The translations under genes were made by a program, and so were the position numbers. Positions 33,778-42,678 of a DNA stretch of 64,000 bases are shown here, one piece after another. Numbering within the stretch: the first letter of the stretch is position 1; every line of letters starts with the position of its first letter. The DNA comes from Kitasatospora acidiphila (GTDB lineage Bacteria; Actinomycetota; Actinomycetes; Streptomycetales; Streptomycetaceae), in assembly GCF_006636205.1 (NCBI RefSeq), contig NZ_VIGB01000003.1:1550001-1614000 (forward strand), read 5' to 3'. The notes beneath the pieces were generated by a model that saw nothing but the letters and a program-made list of their open reading frames with translations, made no database searches and was not told where the DNA came from.

Positions 33778-34698
33778 ATGGCCCACGTGCTCGGTCAGAA
33801 CCAGTACGGCAAGGCCGAGAACCGGATCGTCCGCGTCCTGCGGGACGGCACCCGGCACTCGATCAAGGACCTCAATGTGTCGGTGGCCCTCCAGGGCGAG
33901 TTCGCGGACGTCCACCTCACCGGGTCGAACGCCAACTGCCTGCCCACCGACACCACCAAGAACACCGTCTTCGCCTTCGCCAAGCAGTACGGCATCGAGT
34001 CGGCCGAGGCGTTCGGCATCCTGCTGGCCCGCCACTTCGTCACCGCGACCGAGCGCGGTGTGGTGCACAGCGCCCGGATCCGGATCGAGGAGTACGCCTG
34101 GAACCGGATCGAGGTCCCCGACGGCTCCACCGGCTCCAGCGATACCGGCGAGGCCGGCCACTCCTTCGTCCGCGACGGCGGTGAAGTCCGCACCACCGAG
34201 GTGGTGTTCGACGGCGAGCGGGTCCAGGTGGTCTCCGGCCTGCAGGACCTGGTCGTGATGAACACCACCGACTCGGAGTTCTGGGGCTTCATCAAGGACG
34301 GGTACACCACCCTGCCGGAGGCCTACGACCGGATCCTGGCCACCCAGGTCACCGCTCGCTGGCGGTACTCCTACTCCGGTGCCGACGGCCAGGACCAGCC
34401 CGACTGGGACCGCAGCTACCGGCAGGTCCGCCGCCACCTGCTGGAGGCCTTCGCCGAGACCTACTCCTACTCGCTGCAGCAGACCCTGCACGCGATGGGC
34501 ACCCGGGTGCTCGACAACCGCGCCGAGGTGGACGAGGTCCGCCTGGAGCTGCCGAACAAGCACCACTTCCTGGTCGACCTGGAGCCGTTCGGCCTGACCA
34601 ACGACAACGAGGTGTACTACGCCGCCGACCGGATGTACGGCTTGATCGAGGGCACCGTGCACCGCGACGGCGTGACCCCCGCCATTCCGGTGCGCTAG
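33778..34698 (+). CDS. uox: Urate oxidase (uricase)
   Basis: The cofactor-free enzyme oxidises urate with O2 to 5-hydroxyisourate and H2O2. The 306-residue protein is full length with two T-fold halves: VLGQNQYGKAENRIVRVLRD at the start, the catalytic Lys in QYGKAENRI near 11, the substrate Thr in PTDTTKNTVFAF near 60, and the second-half motif VEIALP-like DEVRLELPNKHHFLVDLE near 258. AAGGAG lies 6 bases before the ATG. It starts 17 bases after uraH. Confidence 0.97.
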   Translation: MAHVLGQNQYGKAENRIVRVLRDGTRHSIKDLNVSVALQGEFADVHLTGSNANCLPTDTTKNTVFAFAKQYGIESAEAFGILLARHFVTATERGVVHSARIRIEEYAWNRIEVPDGSTGSSDTGEAGHSFVRDGGEVRTTEVVFDGERVQVVSGLQDLVVMNTTDSEFWGFIKDGYTTLPEAYDRILATQVTARWRYSYSGADGQDQPDWDRSYRQVRRHLLEAFAETYSYSLQQTLHAMGTRVLDNRAEVDEVRLELPNKHHFLVDLEPFGLTNDNEVYYAADRMYGLIEGTVHRDGVTPAIPVR

Positions 34699-34751
34699 AG
34701 CCGAGCGCGAGCCCGAGAGCACAGCGCGAGCCCAGCGAGAGCACAGCGAGG
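34698..34751 (+). repeat. Short purine-rich direct repeats between uox and the deaminase
   Basis: GAGAGCACAGCG occurs twice within 30 bases, beside a similar GAGC-rich stretch. It is probably slippage and carries no visible signal apart from the following ribosome site GAGGAG. Confidence 0.45.
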
Positions 34752-34761
34752 AGTCCCCCAC

Positions 34762-36144
34762 ATGGCAGTCCAACCGCCGCCCGCCGGTCAGCGGGTCGTG
34801 ATCGAGAACGCGGCGATATCCACCGTCGACGCCGATGACACCGAGTACGCCCGCGGGCACGTGGTACTCAACGGCAACCTGATCGAGTCGGTCGGCGACG
34901 GCCCGGCCCCGCAGTGGCTGGACGGCGTGGTGCGCCGGATCGACGGCGCGGGCCACCTGGTCACCCCAGGGCTGGTCAACACCCACCACCACTTCTACCA
35001 GTGGATCACCCGCGGCCTGGCCCAGGACGACATCCTGTTCGACTGGCTGGTCGCGCTCTACCCGACCTGGGCCCGGATCGACGACCGGCTGGTGCACGCC
35101 GCCTCGCTCGGCTCGGCCGCCGCGCTGCTGAAGTCCGGCTGCACCACCGCGAGCGATCACCACTACGTCTTCCCGCACGGCGCCGGTGACGTCCTGGGCG
35201 CCTCGATCGAGGCCGTCCAGCAGCTCGGCCTGCGCTTCACCGCGCTGCGCGGCTCGATGGACCGCGGCCGCCGGGACGGCGGTCTGCCGCCGGACCACGC
35301 GGTCGAGGGGACCGAGGAGATCCTCAGTGCCAGCGAGGCGGCCGTGGACCGCTGGCACGACTCCTCGTTCGGCTCGATGCTGCAGATCGCGCTCGCCCCC
35401 TGCTCGCCGTTCTCGGTCTCCACCGAGCTGCTGCGCGAGTCCGCCGCACTGGCTCGCCGCAAGGGCGTGCGGCTGCACACCCACGGCTCGGAGACCGCCG
35501 AGGAGGAGCAGTTCTGCAAGGAGCTGTTCGGCATGGGCCCGACCGACTACTTCGAGTCCACCGGCTGGCTCGGCGAGGACGTCTGGATGGCGCACTGCGT
35601 GCACATGAACGACTCCGACATCGCCAAGTTCGCCGAGACCGGCACCGGCGTGGCGCACTGCCCGTCCTCCAACGCCCGGCTGGCGGCCGGCATCGCCCGG
35701 GTGCCCGACATGATCAGAGCGGGCGTCCCGGTCGGCCTGGGCGTGGACGGCACCGCCTCCAACGAGTCCGGCGAGCTGGGCACCGAGCTGCGCAACGCCC
35801 TGCTGATCAACCGGCTGCACGGCCGGCCGGACGCGCTGACCGCCCGCGGAGCTTTGCGCCTGGGCACCATGGGCGGCGCCCGGCTGCTCGGCCGCCAGCA
35901 CGAGATCGGCTCGATCGAGACCGGCAAGCTGGCCGACCTGGCGCTCTGGAAGGTCGACGGGATCATGCACTCCTCGATCGCCGACCCGGTCGCCGCCCTG
36001 GTCCTCGGCGCGCTGCCGCCGCTGGCGGTGCTTTTCGTCAACGGCAACGCGGTCCTCGAGCGGGGCCGGCTGACCACGGCGGACGAGGACCGGATCGCGC
36101 TGACCTGCGCCCGCGCCGCCCAGGAGCTGACCGCACGCGGCTGA
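34762..36144 (+). CDS. 8-oxoguanine deaminase (amidohydrolase family)
   Basis: Enzymes of this group deaminate 8-oxoguanine to urate, bypassing xanthine dehydrogenase. The 460-residue protein has the metal-binding NTHHHFYQW (H75 and H77), AHCVHMNDSDIA with its histidines near 275, THGSETAEEEQF near 233 and the Asp in GLGVDGTASNESG near 330. The length and NTHHHFYQW-LTRG-type start fit 8-oxoguanine deaminase over the related guanine and atrazine enzymes. Its place as the fourth gene after uox supports this. GAGGAG precedes the ATG by 8 bases. Confidence 0.9.
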   Translation: MAVQPPPAGQRVVIENAAISTVDADDTEYARGHVVLNGNLIESVGDGPAPQWLDGVVRRIDGAGHLVTPGLVNTHHHFYQWITRGLAQDDILFDWLVALYPTWARIDDRLVHAASLGSAAALLKSGCTTASDHHYVFPHGAGDVLGASIEAVQQLGLRFTALRGSMDRGRRDGGLPPDHAVEGTEEILSASEAAVDRWHDSSFGSMLQIALAPCSPFSVSTELLRESAALARRKGVRLHTHGSETAEEEQFCKELFGMGPTDYFESTGWLGEDVWMAHCVHMNDSDIAKFAETGTGVAHCPSSNARLAAGIARVPDMIRAGVPVGLGVDGTASNESGELGTELRNALLINRLHGRPDALTARGALRLGTMGGARLLGRQHEIGSIETGKLADLALWKVDGIMHSSIADPVAALVLGALPPLAVLFVNGNAVLERGRLTTADEDRIALTCARAAQELTARG

Positions 36145-36228
36145 CCTGCGTGAACCCCACAGACTCCGGGCCGCCCAGGGACGGTGCGTGACCCGGACTC
36201 CGTCCGCCGCCCTCTCACGGCGGGCGGA

Positions 36229-36267
36229 CCGCGGCCCCGGACCCACGGCGAGGGTCCGGGGCCGCGG
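36229..36267 (+). terminator. Hairpin terminator after the urate operon
   Basis: A perfect 16-bp inverted repeat (CCGCGGCCCCGGACCC at 36229-36244 and its complement at 36252-36267) with a 7-base loop follows a second, weaker hairpin near 36202-36229. Confidence 0.88.
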
Positions 36268-36333
36268 CGTGGCCGCGCGGAATCACCACGTAAGTTATTG
36301 GGTCGAAACCTTCGACTTCGAGAGAGATCCGCT

Positions 36334-37986
36334 ATGTCCACCGTGGGATCGGCGATTCCCGCCGCCCGGCTGCCCGCACTGCGCAGCTCGCTGCGCCGGA
36401 CTCTGCGGGCGGCCCCGCGCCACCCGGTGGTCGCCGCGACCGTGCTGTCCGCCCTGCTCCATCTGGTGTGGGTGTTCTGGCTGGCCAATGACGCGGGCGA
36501 TCTGTCCGCCCAGTACGCCTGGACCGACTTCGCCCGGCAGCATCCGGAGTCGGCCTACAACCTGTCCTGGTACGGCGGGATGCACATCGCGTCCTACAGC
36601 GTGCTGTCGCCCTATCTGATGAGCTTCCTCGGGGTGCGGACCACGGGGGCGCTGGCCGGCATCGCCAGTGCGGGCTTCGGTGCGCTGCTGCTCACCCGGT
36701 CAGGGGTGTCCCGGCCGATGTGGCCGGCGCTGTTCACGGCCTTCGCGCTCTGGTGCGACGTGGCCTCGGGCCGGGTGACCTTCGCGCTGGGGCTGGCCTT
36801 CGGGCTGGCCGCCACCGTGGTCGCCTTCACCTGCGCCGGCCCGCGGCTGCGCGGCACCCTGCTCTTCGTGCTGGCCGCACTGGGCACCATGAGCAGCCCG
36901 GTGGTGGGTGTGTTCCTCGAGGTCGCGGCCGCCGGCCTGTTCCTGACCGGGCGGCGCCGGGACAGCTACCCGCTGCTCCTTGCGCCTGCGGTGGTGGTCG
37001 GCGCGACCACGCTGCTCTTCCCGTTCAGTGGGGTGCAGCCGTTCTCGTTCCACAACATGGTGCTGGTGGTGGCGGCGGCGCTGGCGGTGATCCTGCTGGT
37101 GCCGCGCGAGTGGGCGGCGGTGCGCCGGGCCGGGATCGTCTATGTGATCGGCACGGTGCTGGTCTTCCTGATCCCGTCGCCGGTGGGCAGCAATGTGGAG
37201 CGGCTCAGCCTGCTGTTCGCGGGCACCGCGCTGCTGGCCGCGCTGACCAGCAGCGCGCAGAGCCGCAAGCGGGCGGCGCTGACGCTGATCGCCTTCCTGT
37301 CGGTGGCCGGCTGGATCACCGGCCGGACGATCGGCGACCTGCTGGCGACGGCGCCGAAGGCCCCGGCGGCGCGGGACGGCGGCGCGCTGATCAGCGAGCT
37401 GCAGCAGCTTGGCGCCGACCGGAGCCGGGTCGAGGTGGTGCCGCTCTCCTCGCACTGGGAGGCCAGCGGGGTGGCGCCGTACGTCGACCTGGCGCGCGGC
37501 TGGAACCGGCAGGCGGACGTCACCCGCAACCCGCTGTTCTACGCCACCAAGAAGCTCACCGCCGGCGACTACCACGACTGGCTGCGGCAGTGGGGGGTCG
37601 GCTACGTGGCGCTCTCCTCGGACAAGCCGGACAACGGCGCGACCGACGAGGCGGCGCTGATCCGGGCCGGCCAGCCCTGGCTGAAGCAGGTCTGGCAGCA
37701 CGGCGCCTGGACGGTCTACCAGGTGGCCGATGCCACCCCGCTGGCCGATCCGCCGGCCGTGGTGGAGCACGCGGGTGCGGCTTCGATGACCGTTGACATG
37801 CCGGTCGCCGGCACGGTACGGCTGAAGGTGCCGTGGTCGCCATGGCTGGGCGTGGGGCACCTCGACAGCAACCACGGCTGCCTGCGCCAGTCGGGCGACT
37901 GGACGGAGCTCTACGCGCCGGCTCCCGGCACCTACCGGATCAGCGGCGACTACGGGCTCGGCCGGGGCAATCCCTGCAACTCCTGA
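36334..37986 (+). CDS. Polytopic membrane protein of unknown function (550 aa)
   Basis: The protein has about ten to eleven hydrophobic segments in its first 360 residues (for example VVAATVLSALLHLVWVFWLA and LLFVLAALGTMSSPVVGVFL), then a soluble C-terminal part of about 170 residues (ELQQLGADRSRVEVVPLSSH, then GGTVRLKVPWSPWLGVGHLD-like region). Large N-terminal membrane units with an extracytoplasmic tail are typical of actinobacterial glycosyltransferase-C-like or exporter proteins, but no catalytic motif is clear. GAGAGAGA precedes ATG 36334. It lies inside the purine region yet has no evident link to it. Confidence 0.75.
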   Translation: MSTVGSAIPAARLPALRSSLRRTLRAAPRHPVVAATVLSALLHLVWVFWLANDAGDLSAQYAWTDFARQHPESAYNLSWYGGMHIASYSVLSPYLMSFLGVRTTGALAGIASAGFGALLLTRSGVSRPMWPALFTAFALWCDVASGRVTFALGLAFGLAATVVAFTCAGPRLRGTLLFVLAALGTMSSPVVGVFLEVAAAGLFLTGRRRDSYPLLLAPAVVVGATTLLFPFSGVQPFSFHNMVLVVAAALAVILLVPREWAAVRRAGIVYVIGTVLVFLIPSPVGSNVERLSLLFAGTALLAALTSSAQSRKRAALTLIAFLSVAGWITGRTIGDLLATAPKAPAARDGGALISELQQLGADRSRVEVVPLSSHWEASGVAPYVDLARGWNRQADVTRNPLFYATKKLTAGDYHDWLRQWGVGYVALSSDKPDNGATDEAALIRAGQPWLKQVWQHGAWTVYQVADATPLADPPAVVEHAGAASMTVDMPVAGTVRLKVPWSPWLGVGHLDSNHGCLRQSGDWTELYAPAPGTYRISGDYGLGRGNPCNS

Positions 37987-38007
37987 CGTGGCATCAGAAG
38001 ATATGAC

Positions 38008-38047
38008 CCGAGGGCCCGTTGGACATCACCGTCCGACGGGCCCTCGG
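38008..38047. terminator. Bidirectional hairpin terminator
   Basis: A 17-bp stem (CCGAGGGCCCGTTGGAC at 38008-38024 with 38031-38047, one G-T pair) and a 6-base loop separate the convergent membrane protein gene and gcl. Confidence 0.9.
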
Positions 38048-38061
38048 CGTCTTGGGAGCGG

Positions 38062-39849
38062 CTACACCTTCAACGTCTTGATGGCGGTGGGCGCATGGCC
38101 GGGCTCGGTGGCCAGCTCCTCCCACTCGACGACCTGCGCGATGTCGGCGGTCGGGCTCATCGAGATGTTGGTGACCCGCTCCAGGATCGCCTCGACCACC
38201 ACCGGCACCCGGTGTTCGGCGGCCAGCTTCTTGGCCGCCTCGAAGGCGGCACCCAGCTCGCCGGGGTCGGTGACCCGGATCGCCTTGCAGCCCAGCCCCT
38301 CGACCACCTTGACGTGGTCGACACCGTAGCCGCCCAGCTCGGGCGCGTTGATGTTCTCGAACTCCAGGTTGACCTGGAAGTCGATGTCCAGGCCGAGTTG
38401 CGCCTGCCGGATCAGGCCCAAGTAGGCGTTGTTCACCAGCACATGGATGTAGGGGATCCGGTGCTGGGCGCCGACCGCGAGCTCCTCCAGCATGAACTGG
38501 AAGTCGTAGTCGCCGGAGAGTGCGACCACCGGGCTCGCCGGGTCCGCGGTGGCGACGCCGAGCGCGGCCGGGATGGTCCAGCCGAGCGGCCCGGCCTGGC
38601 CGCAGTTGATCCAGTGGCGCGGCCGGTAGACGTGCAGCAGCTGGGCACCGGCGATCTGGGACAGGCCGATGGTGGTGACGTAGCGGGTGTCCGGACCGAA
38701 GGCCTTGTTCATCTCCTCGTAGACCCGCTGCGGCTTCATCGGCACGTCGTCGAAGTGGGTGCGGCGCAGCAGGGTGGCCTTGCGCTCCTGGGTCTGCGCG
38801 ATCCAGTCGGCGCGGTCCGGCAGCCGCCCGGCGGCCTTGAGCTCCTCGGCCACCTCGATGAACAGCTCCAGCGCGGCCCTGGCGTCGGAGGCGATGCCGA
38901 AGGCAGGGGCGAAGATCCGGCCGATCTGGGTGGGGTCGATGTCGACGTGGACGAAGGTGCGGCCCTCGGTGTAGACGTCCAGCCGGTAGCCGGTGTGGCG
39001 ATTGGCCCAGCGGTTGCCGATGCCGAGCACGAAGTCCGAGGCGAGGAAGGTGGCGTTGCCGTAGCGGTGCGCGGTCTGGACGCCCACCATGCCGGCGTTG
39101 AGCTCGTGGTCGTCGGGGATGGCACCCCAGCCCATCAGGGTGGGGATCACCGGGGTGCCGGTCAGTTCGGCGAACTCGACCAGCAGGTCGGCCGCGTCGG
39201 CGTTGATGATGCCGCCGCCGGCCACGATCAGCGGGCGCTCGGACGCCAGCAGGTGGGACAGCGCCCGCTCGGCCTGGGCCCGGGTGGCGGTCGGCCGGTG
39301 GACGGGCAGCGGGTGGTAGGTGTCGGGGTCGAAGTCGATCTCGGCCTGCTGGACGTCGATCGGCAGGTCGATCAGCACCGGTCCCGGACGGCCGGACCGC
39401 ATCAGGTGGAAGGCCTGCTGGAGCACCCCAGGGACCTGGGCCGCCTCCAGCACGGTGGTGGCGGCCTTGGTGACGGGCCGGGCGATGGCGGCGATGTCGA
39501 TCGCCTGGAAGTCCTCCTTGTGCAGCTTGGCGACCGGCGCCTGGCCGGTGATGCACAGGATCGGAACGGAGTCGGCGATCGCCGAGTAGAGACCGGTGAT
39601 CATGTCGGTGCCGGCCGGCCCCGAGGTGCCGATGCAGACCCCGATGTTGCCGGCCTTGGCCCGGGTGTAGCCGTCGGCCATGTGGGAGGCGCCCTCGACG
39701 TGCCGGGCCAGGGTGTGCCGGATCCCGCCGCCCTCCTTGAGCGCCTTGTAGAACGGGTTGATCGCGGCGCCCGGCACGCCGAACGCGACCTCGACTCCTT
39801 CGCGCTTGAGGATCTCAACTGCCGCGCGGGCGGCTGTCATTCGAGGCAT
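38062..39849 (-). CDS. gcl: Glyoxylate carboligase
   Basis: This thiamine diphosphate enzyme joins two glyoxylate molecules to tartronate semialdehyde and CO2, the entry to the glycerate pathway. The 595-residue protein has the three ThDP-family domains: N-terminal [20 protein letters not shown] with [14 protein letters not shown], where the usual catalytic Glu is replaced by Val as in known glyoxylate carboligases ([16 protein letters not shown]), a central FAD-type domain ([20 protein letters not shown]) and the C-terminal [24 protein letters not shown] ThDP motif. ATG 39849 follows GGAG by 8 bases. Its promoter has two type B and one type A motif. Confidence 0.94.
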   Translation of the reverse strand: MPRMTAARAAVEILKREGVEVAFGVPGAAINPFYKALKEGGGIRHTLARHVEGASHMADGYTRAKAGNIGVCIGTSGPAGTDMITGLYSAIADSVPILCITGQAPVAKLHKEDFQAIDIAAIARPVTKAATTVLEAAQVPGVLQQAFHLMRSGRPGPVLIDLPIDVQQAEIDFDPDTYHPLPVHRPTATRAQAERALSHLLASERPLIVAGGGIINADAADLLVEFAELTGTPVIPTLMGWGAIPDDHELNAGMVGVQTAHRYGNATFLASDFVLGIGNRWANRHTGYRLDVYTEGRTFVHVDIDPTQIGRIFAPAFGIASDARAALELFIEVAEELKAAGRLPDRADWIAQTQERKATLLRRTHFDDVPMKPQRVYEEMNKAFGPDTRYVTTIGLSQIAGAQLLHVYRPRHWINCGQAGPLGWTIPAALGVATADPASPVVALSGDYDFQFMLEELAVGAQHRIPYIHVLVNNAYLGLIRQAQLGLDIDFQVNLEFENINAPELGGYGVDHVKVVEGLGCKAIRVTDPGELGAAFEAAKKLAAEHRVPVVVEAILERVTNISMSPTADIAQVVEWEELATEPGHAPTAIKTLKV

Positions 39850-39873
39850 CGGCTGACTCCTGCTCCTACTCGA

Positions 39874-39909
39874 TTCCACATCGCGGAAGCTTGGTTCTGT
39901 TATGCGGAA
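39874..39909. promoter_or_regulatory. Pair of 15-bp type B palindromes at the gcl promoter
   Basis: TTCCACATCGCGGAA (39874-39888) and TTCTGTTATGCGGAA (39895-39909) begin 21 bases apart. The upstream copy covers the expected transcription start, so a bound protein would block initiation. Confidence 0.75.
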
Positions 39910-39911
39910 TC

Positions 39912-39941
39912 ACGGTAGGCGGCGGCCAGTTGGAGCGTCAA
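39912..39941 (-). promoter_or_regulatory. gcl promoter
   Basis: On the minus strand, TTGACG (39941-39936), an 18-base spacer and TACCGT (39917-39912) form a good vegetative promoter. Confidence 0.65.
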
Positions 39942-39958
39942 GGCTTCCGGGTGCCGAA

Positions 39959-39975
39959 TTCAACAAGTCGTTGAT
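39959..39975. promoter_or_regulatory. 17-bp type A palindrome upstream of gcl
   Basis: TTCAACAAGTCGTTGAT lies 18 bases upstream of the gcl -35 hexamer, the position expected for an activator. Confidence 0.65.
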
Positions 39976-40005
39976 TCGTATACGGACTCAATGGGCGCGC
40001 GGAGC

Positions 40006-40029
40006 CCGGGAAGGCGAACGCCCTCCCGG
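40006..40029 (-). terminator. Weak hairpin after the TetR gene
   Basis: CCGGGAAGGCG (40006-40016) and CGCCCTCCCGG (40019-40029) pair with one mismatch; the inner bases must open to form a loop. It lies just past the TetR stop. Confidence 0.4.
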
Positions 40030-40035
40030 CACGGC

Positions 40036-40653
40036 TCATTCGCGGGGGCGCAGTCCGTCCGTGATCAGCTCCAGCATCCGGTCCAGCGCGATCTCCACGG
40101 TGCCCGGCTTGGGCTCGCAGGCCACCACCGCGGCGTGCACCAGTCGCAGCACCTCGGGCGCGGTCACGTCGCCGCGCACCGCCCGGGCCGCCTTGGCGTC
40201 GTCGATGAGCTCGTCGGCGGTGCCGAAGACCAGGTCGTGGCAGCTCTCCTTGAGGTCGTCGCGCTCCGCGAAGACCGCGCTCATCAGGGCCCGCAGCTCC
40301 CCGATGGCCCGCCAGTGCAGTGCCATCACCTCCAGCCAGGCGTACAGCGCGTCGCCCGGCTCGCACTCGGCCAGCAGCGCCCGGCCCTTGGCGCAGCTCT
40401 CCTCCAGGCCGCCCCGGTAGACCGCGGCCACCAGGTCCTCGCGGGCCGGGAAGTGCCGGTAGAGGGTGCCCGCGCCGACACCGGCCCGCTTGGCGATCTC
40501 GTCCATCGAGGCCCGCTCGCCGCGCTCGGCGAACGCCACCGCCGCCGCGCTCACCAGCCGCTCGTAGTTGCGGCGGGCGTCGGCGCGCATCGGCCGCGCC
40601 GGCGCGGCACCCGACGCCTCGTCAACAGCCGTGCCGGACTTGAGAGCTGACAT
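40036..40653 (-). CDS. TetR-family regulator of the divergent exporter
   Basis: The 205-residue protein has the TetR head at about 25-70 (ADARRNYERLVSAAAVAFAE then SMDEIAKRAGVGAGTLYRHF) and a helical effector domain. ATG 40653 is chosen over ATG 40662 because the AAGGAGG would be only one base from the latter. The divergent MFS exporter gene and two inverted 19-bp operators between them indicate local repression of drug export, relieved by an unknown ligand. Confidence 0.93.
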   Translation of the reverse strand: MSALKSGTAVDEASGAAPARPMRADARRNYERLVSAAAVAFAERGERASMDEIAKRAGVGAGTLYRHFPAREDLVAAVYRGGLEESCAKGRALLAECEPGDALYAWLEVMALHWRAIGELRALMSAVFAERDDLKESCHDLVFGTADELIDDAKAARAVRGDVTAPEVLRLVHAAVVACEPKPGTVEIALDRMLELITDGLRPRE

Positions 40654-40672
40654 GGCGTACATACCTCCTTGC

Positions 40673-40729
40673 TAAGCGGAGAGTGTCTCCGTATATTTCT
40701 GACCGTCAACTGGAGACTTCCTCCGCTTA
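40673..40729. promoter_or_regulatory. Two inverted TetR operators between the regulator and the MFS exporter
   Basis: TAAGCGGAGAGTGTCTCCG (40673-40691) contains the palindrome CGGAGA-GTG-TCTCCG. TGGAGACTTCCTCCGCTTA (40711-40729) is the same element inverted, 15 of 19 bases matching. They flank the space where both promoters must lie. Confidence 0.75.
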
Positions 40730-40750
40730 TTCTGCCCTGGAGTCCGACCC

Positions 40751-42166
40751 ATGACGACCCTTGCCCCCGTATCCAACACCGCCACGGCGTCCGACCGCGG
40801 TTCAGGAGCCACCCTGGCCGTGCTGCTCGGCGCCTACATGCTGATCGCCCTCGACGCCACCGTGGTGAGCGTGGCCCTGCCCGCCCTGCAGCGCCAAATG
40901 CACTTCAGCGCCACCGCGCTGTCCTGGGTGCCCAACGCCTACGCCCTGACCTTCGGCGGCTTACTACTGCTCGGCAGCCGGGTCGGCGATGTGCTCGGCC
41001 GCCGCCGCGCGTTCAGCGCGGGAGTGGCCCTGTTCACCATCGCCTCGCTGCTCGGCGGCCTGGCCCCCAACGCCGGGCTGCTGCTCGCCGCCCGCGCCGT
41101 GCAGGGCGTAGGCGCGGCGCTGAGCACGCCCAATGTGCTGGCGCTGATCGCCGTCAACTTCGACGAGGGCCCGGCCCGCAACCGGGCGCTCAGCTTCTAC
41201 TCGGCCGGCGCCGGGCTGGGCGGCTCGCTCGGCATGCTGCTCGGCGGGGCGCTCACCAGCTGGCTCTCCTGGCGCTGGGCGCTGCTGATCAATGTGCCGG
41301 TGGGCGTGGTGGTCGCACTGGCCGCGCCCCGGGTGATCCGGGAGCCGGAGCGGCAGCCCGGCCGGTTCGACGTCGCCGGCGCGATCACCGGCACCCTGGG
41401 CAGCACCGTGCTGGTCTACGGCGTGCTGCGGGCCTCCGACCGCGGCTGGACCGACGCACTGGCGCTGGCCACCCTGACCGCCGCCGCGCTGCTGCTGATC
41501 TCGTTCCTGGCCGTGGAGTTGAAGGCCCGCCAGCCGCTGCTGCCGCTGGAGTTCCTCCGCGACCGGGGCCGGATCGGCGCCTACCTCAACATGTTCCTGA
41601 TCCCGGCCGGCATGTTCCCGACGTTCTTCCTGCTCACCCTCTACTTCCAGGAGGTGCTGGGCTACAGCGCGCTGCGCACCGGGCTCGGCTTCCTGCCGAT
41701 GACCCTGGTGCTGTTCACCACCGTGCGGCTGATGCCCCGGGTACTCGCCCGCGTCAACCTCCGGGCGGTGCTGGTGACCGGCGCGGCACTGGTGGTGCTC
41801 GGCGGCGTCTGGCTCACCCGGCTGTCCGAACACGGCGGCTACCCCGCCCAGCTGCTGGGCCCGCTGGTGCTGATCGGCCTGGGCGGCGGCATGAGCTTCA
41901 TGCCGATGAGCGCACTGGTGCTGCGCGGGGTGACACCGGCCAGGTCCGGCGCGGCGGCCGGGCTGCTGCAGACCCTGCAGTGGACCGGCGGCACGGTGGG
42001 CACGGCGGTGCTGGTCTCGCTCTTCAGCAACACCAGCCGGCACGGCACCGGCAGCGCGGCGCACCGCCTGGTGCAGGGCATCGACGCGGCCTTCGTCCTG
42101 GGCACCGCGGTGGCGGCGGCCGCCGTACTGGTGGCGACACTGGTGATCCGCGACCGGAAGGCCTGA
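40751..42166 (+). CDS. MFS drug exporter of the DHA2 (EmrB/QacA) type
   Basis: The 471-residue protein has 14 predicted membrane segments and the DHA2 signatures: LDATVVSVALPALQRQ near 38 (motif D1), GSRVGDVLGRRRAF near 76 (motif A) and GAGLGGSLGMLLGGALT near 155 (motif C, exporter). Such pumps expel hydrophobic compounds with protons. GGAG lies 7 bases before the ATG. It is controlled by the divergent TetR, as judged from the shared operators. Confidence 0.93.
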   Translation: MTTLAPVSNTATASDRGSGATLAVLLGAYMLIALDATVVSVALPALQRQMHFSATALSWVPNAYALTFGGLLLLGSRVGDVLGRRRAFSAGVALFTIASLLGGLAPNAGLLLAARAVQGVGAALSTPNVLALIAVNFDEGPARNRALSFYSAGAGLGGSLGMLLGGALTSWLSWRWALLINVPVGVVVALAAPRVIREPERQPGRFDVAGAITGTLGSTVLVYGVLRASDRGWTDALALATLTAAALLLISFLAVELKARQPLLPLEFLRDRGRIGAYLNMFLIPAGMFPTFFLLTLYFQEVLGYSALRTGLGFLPMTLVLFTTVRLMPRVLARVNLRAVLVTGAALVVLGGVWLTRLSEHGGYPAQLLGPLVLIGLGGGMSFMPMSALVLRGVTPARSGAAAGLLQTLQWTGGTVGTAVLVSLFSNTSRHGTGSAAHRLVQGIDAAFVLGTAVAAAAVLVATLVIRDRKA

Positions 42167-42225
42167 CACCTCGACCGGAGCTCCCGGTCCCGGCTTCGCG
42201 GCCCGCGCGGCCTGTCGGAACGTCA

Positions 42226-42249
42226 GCCGGTGCCGCCTCAGGCACCGGC
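42226..42249. terminator. Bidirectional hairpin terminator
   Basis: A perfect 9-bp stem (GCCGGTGCC with GGCACCGGC) and loop GCCTCA lie between the MFS gene and the opposing LysE remnant, whose stop codon falls in the loop. Confidence 0.7.
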
Positions 42250-42678
42250 GGCGACGGCCGCGCCGACCACGATCAGCACCACCCCGGTGACCGCGCTGAG
42301 CCCGCGCTGCACGGCCGGCCGGGAGACCAGCGCCCGGCCCCGGCCGACCGCGAAGGTGAACAGCACGTACCAGGTGGCGTTCACCATGGCCCAGAGCCCC
42401 CGAGGGCGAGCCTGGAGAGCAGCACCGGGCCGTTGGTGGTCACGAACTGCGGCAGCACGGAGACCGCGAAGACACCCGCCTCGGGATTGCCCAGGTTGGT
42501 GGTCAGGCCCAGCAGGTAGCCCGTCCAGAACCCGGTGCGCGGGCCGGCCTCGGTGCTCGGCGCGGTGGGGGTCGCTTCGCCCGCCCGCCCGCGCGCCGCG
42601 CGGCGCGAGTACAGGGTGCTGATCCCCAGCGCGACCAGGGGGACTCCCCCGATGATCCGGATCGCCGCGCTGACTGGG
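42238..42678 (-). pseudogene. LysE-type exporter remnant, 5'-truncated and frameshifted
   Basis: Two frames together code the last two thirds of a LysE/RhtB-type amino acid exporter: AAIRIIGGVPLVALGISTLY, then GYLLGLTTNLGNPEAGVFAV and, after a shift at the C run 42397-42401, WAMVNATWYVLFTFAVGRGR. The N-terminal 70-80 residues (first membrane segments) are absent; the remnant abuts the stop of the alpha/beta hydrolase gene at 42679. The shift may be a sequencing error, but the 5' truncation is real. A complete LysE gene lies at 56143. Confidence 0.75.

Noticed and set aside
33757-36246. 829-residue open frame antisense to uox and the deaminase
   Set aside because: It runs opposite two well-supported genes, its composition is that of a high-GC shadow frame and it has no recognisable domain.
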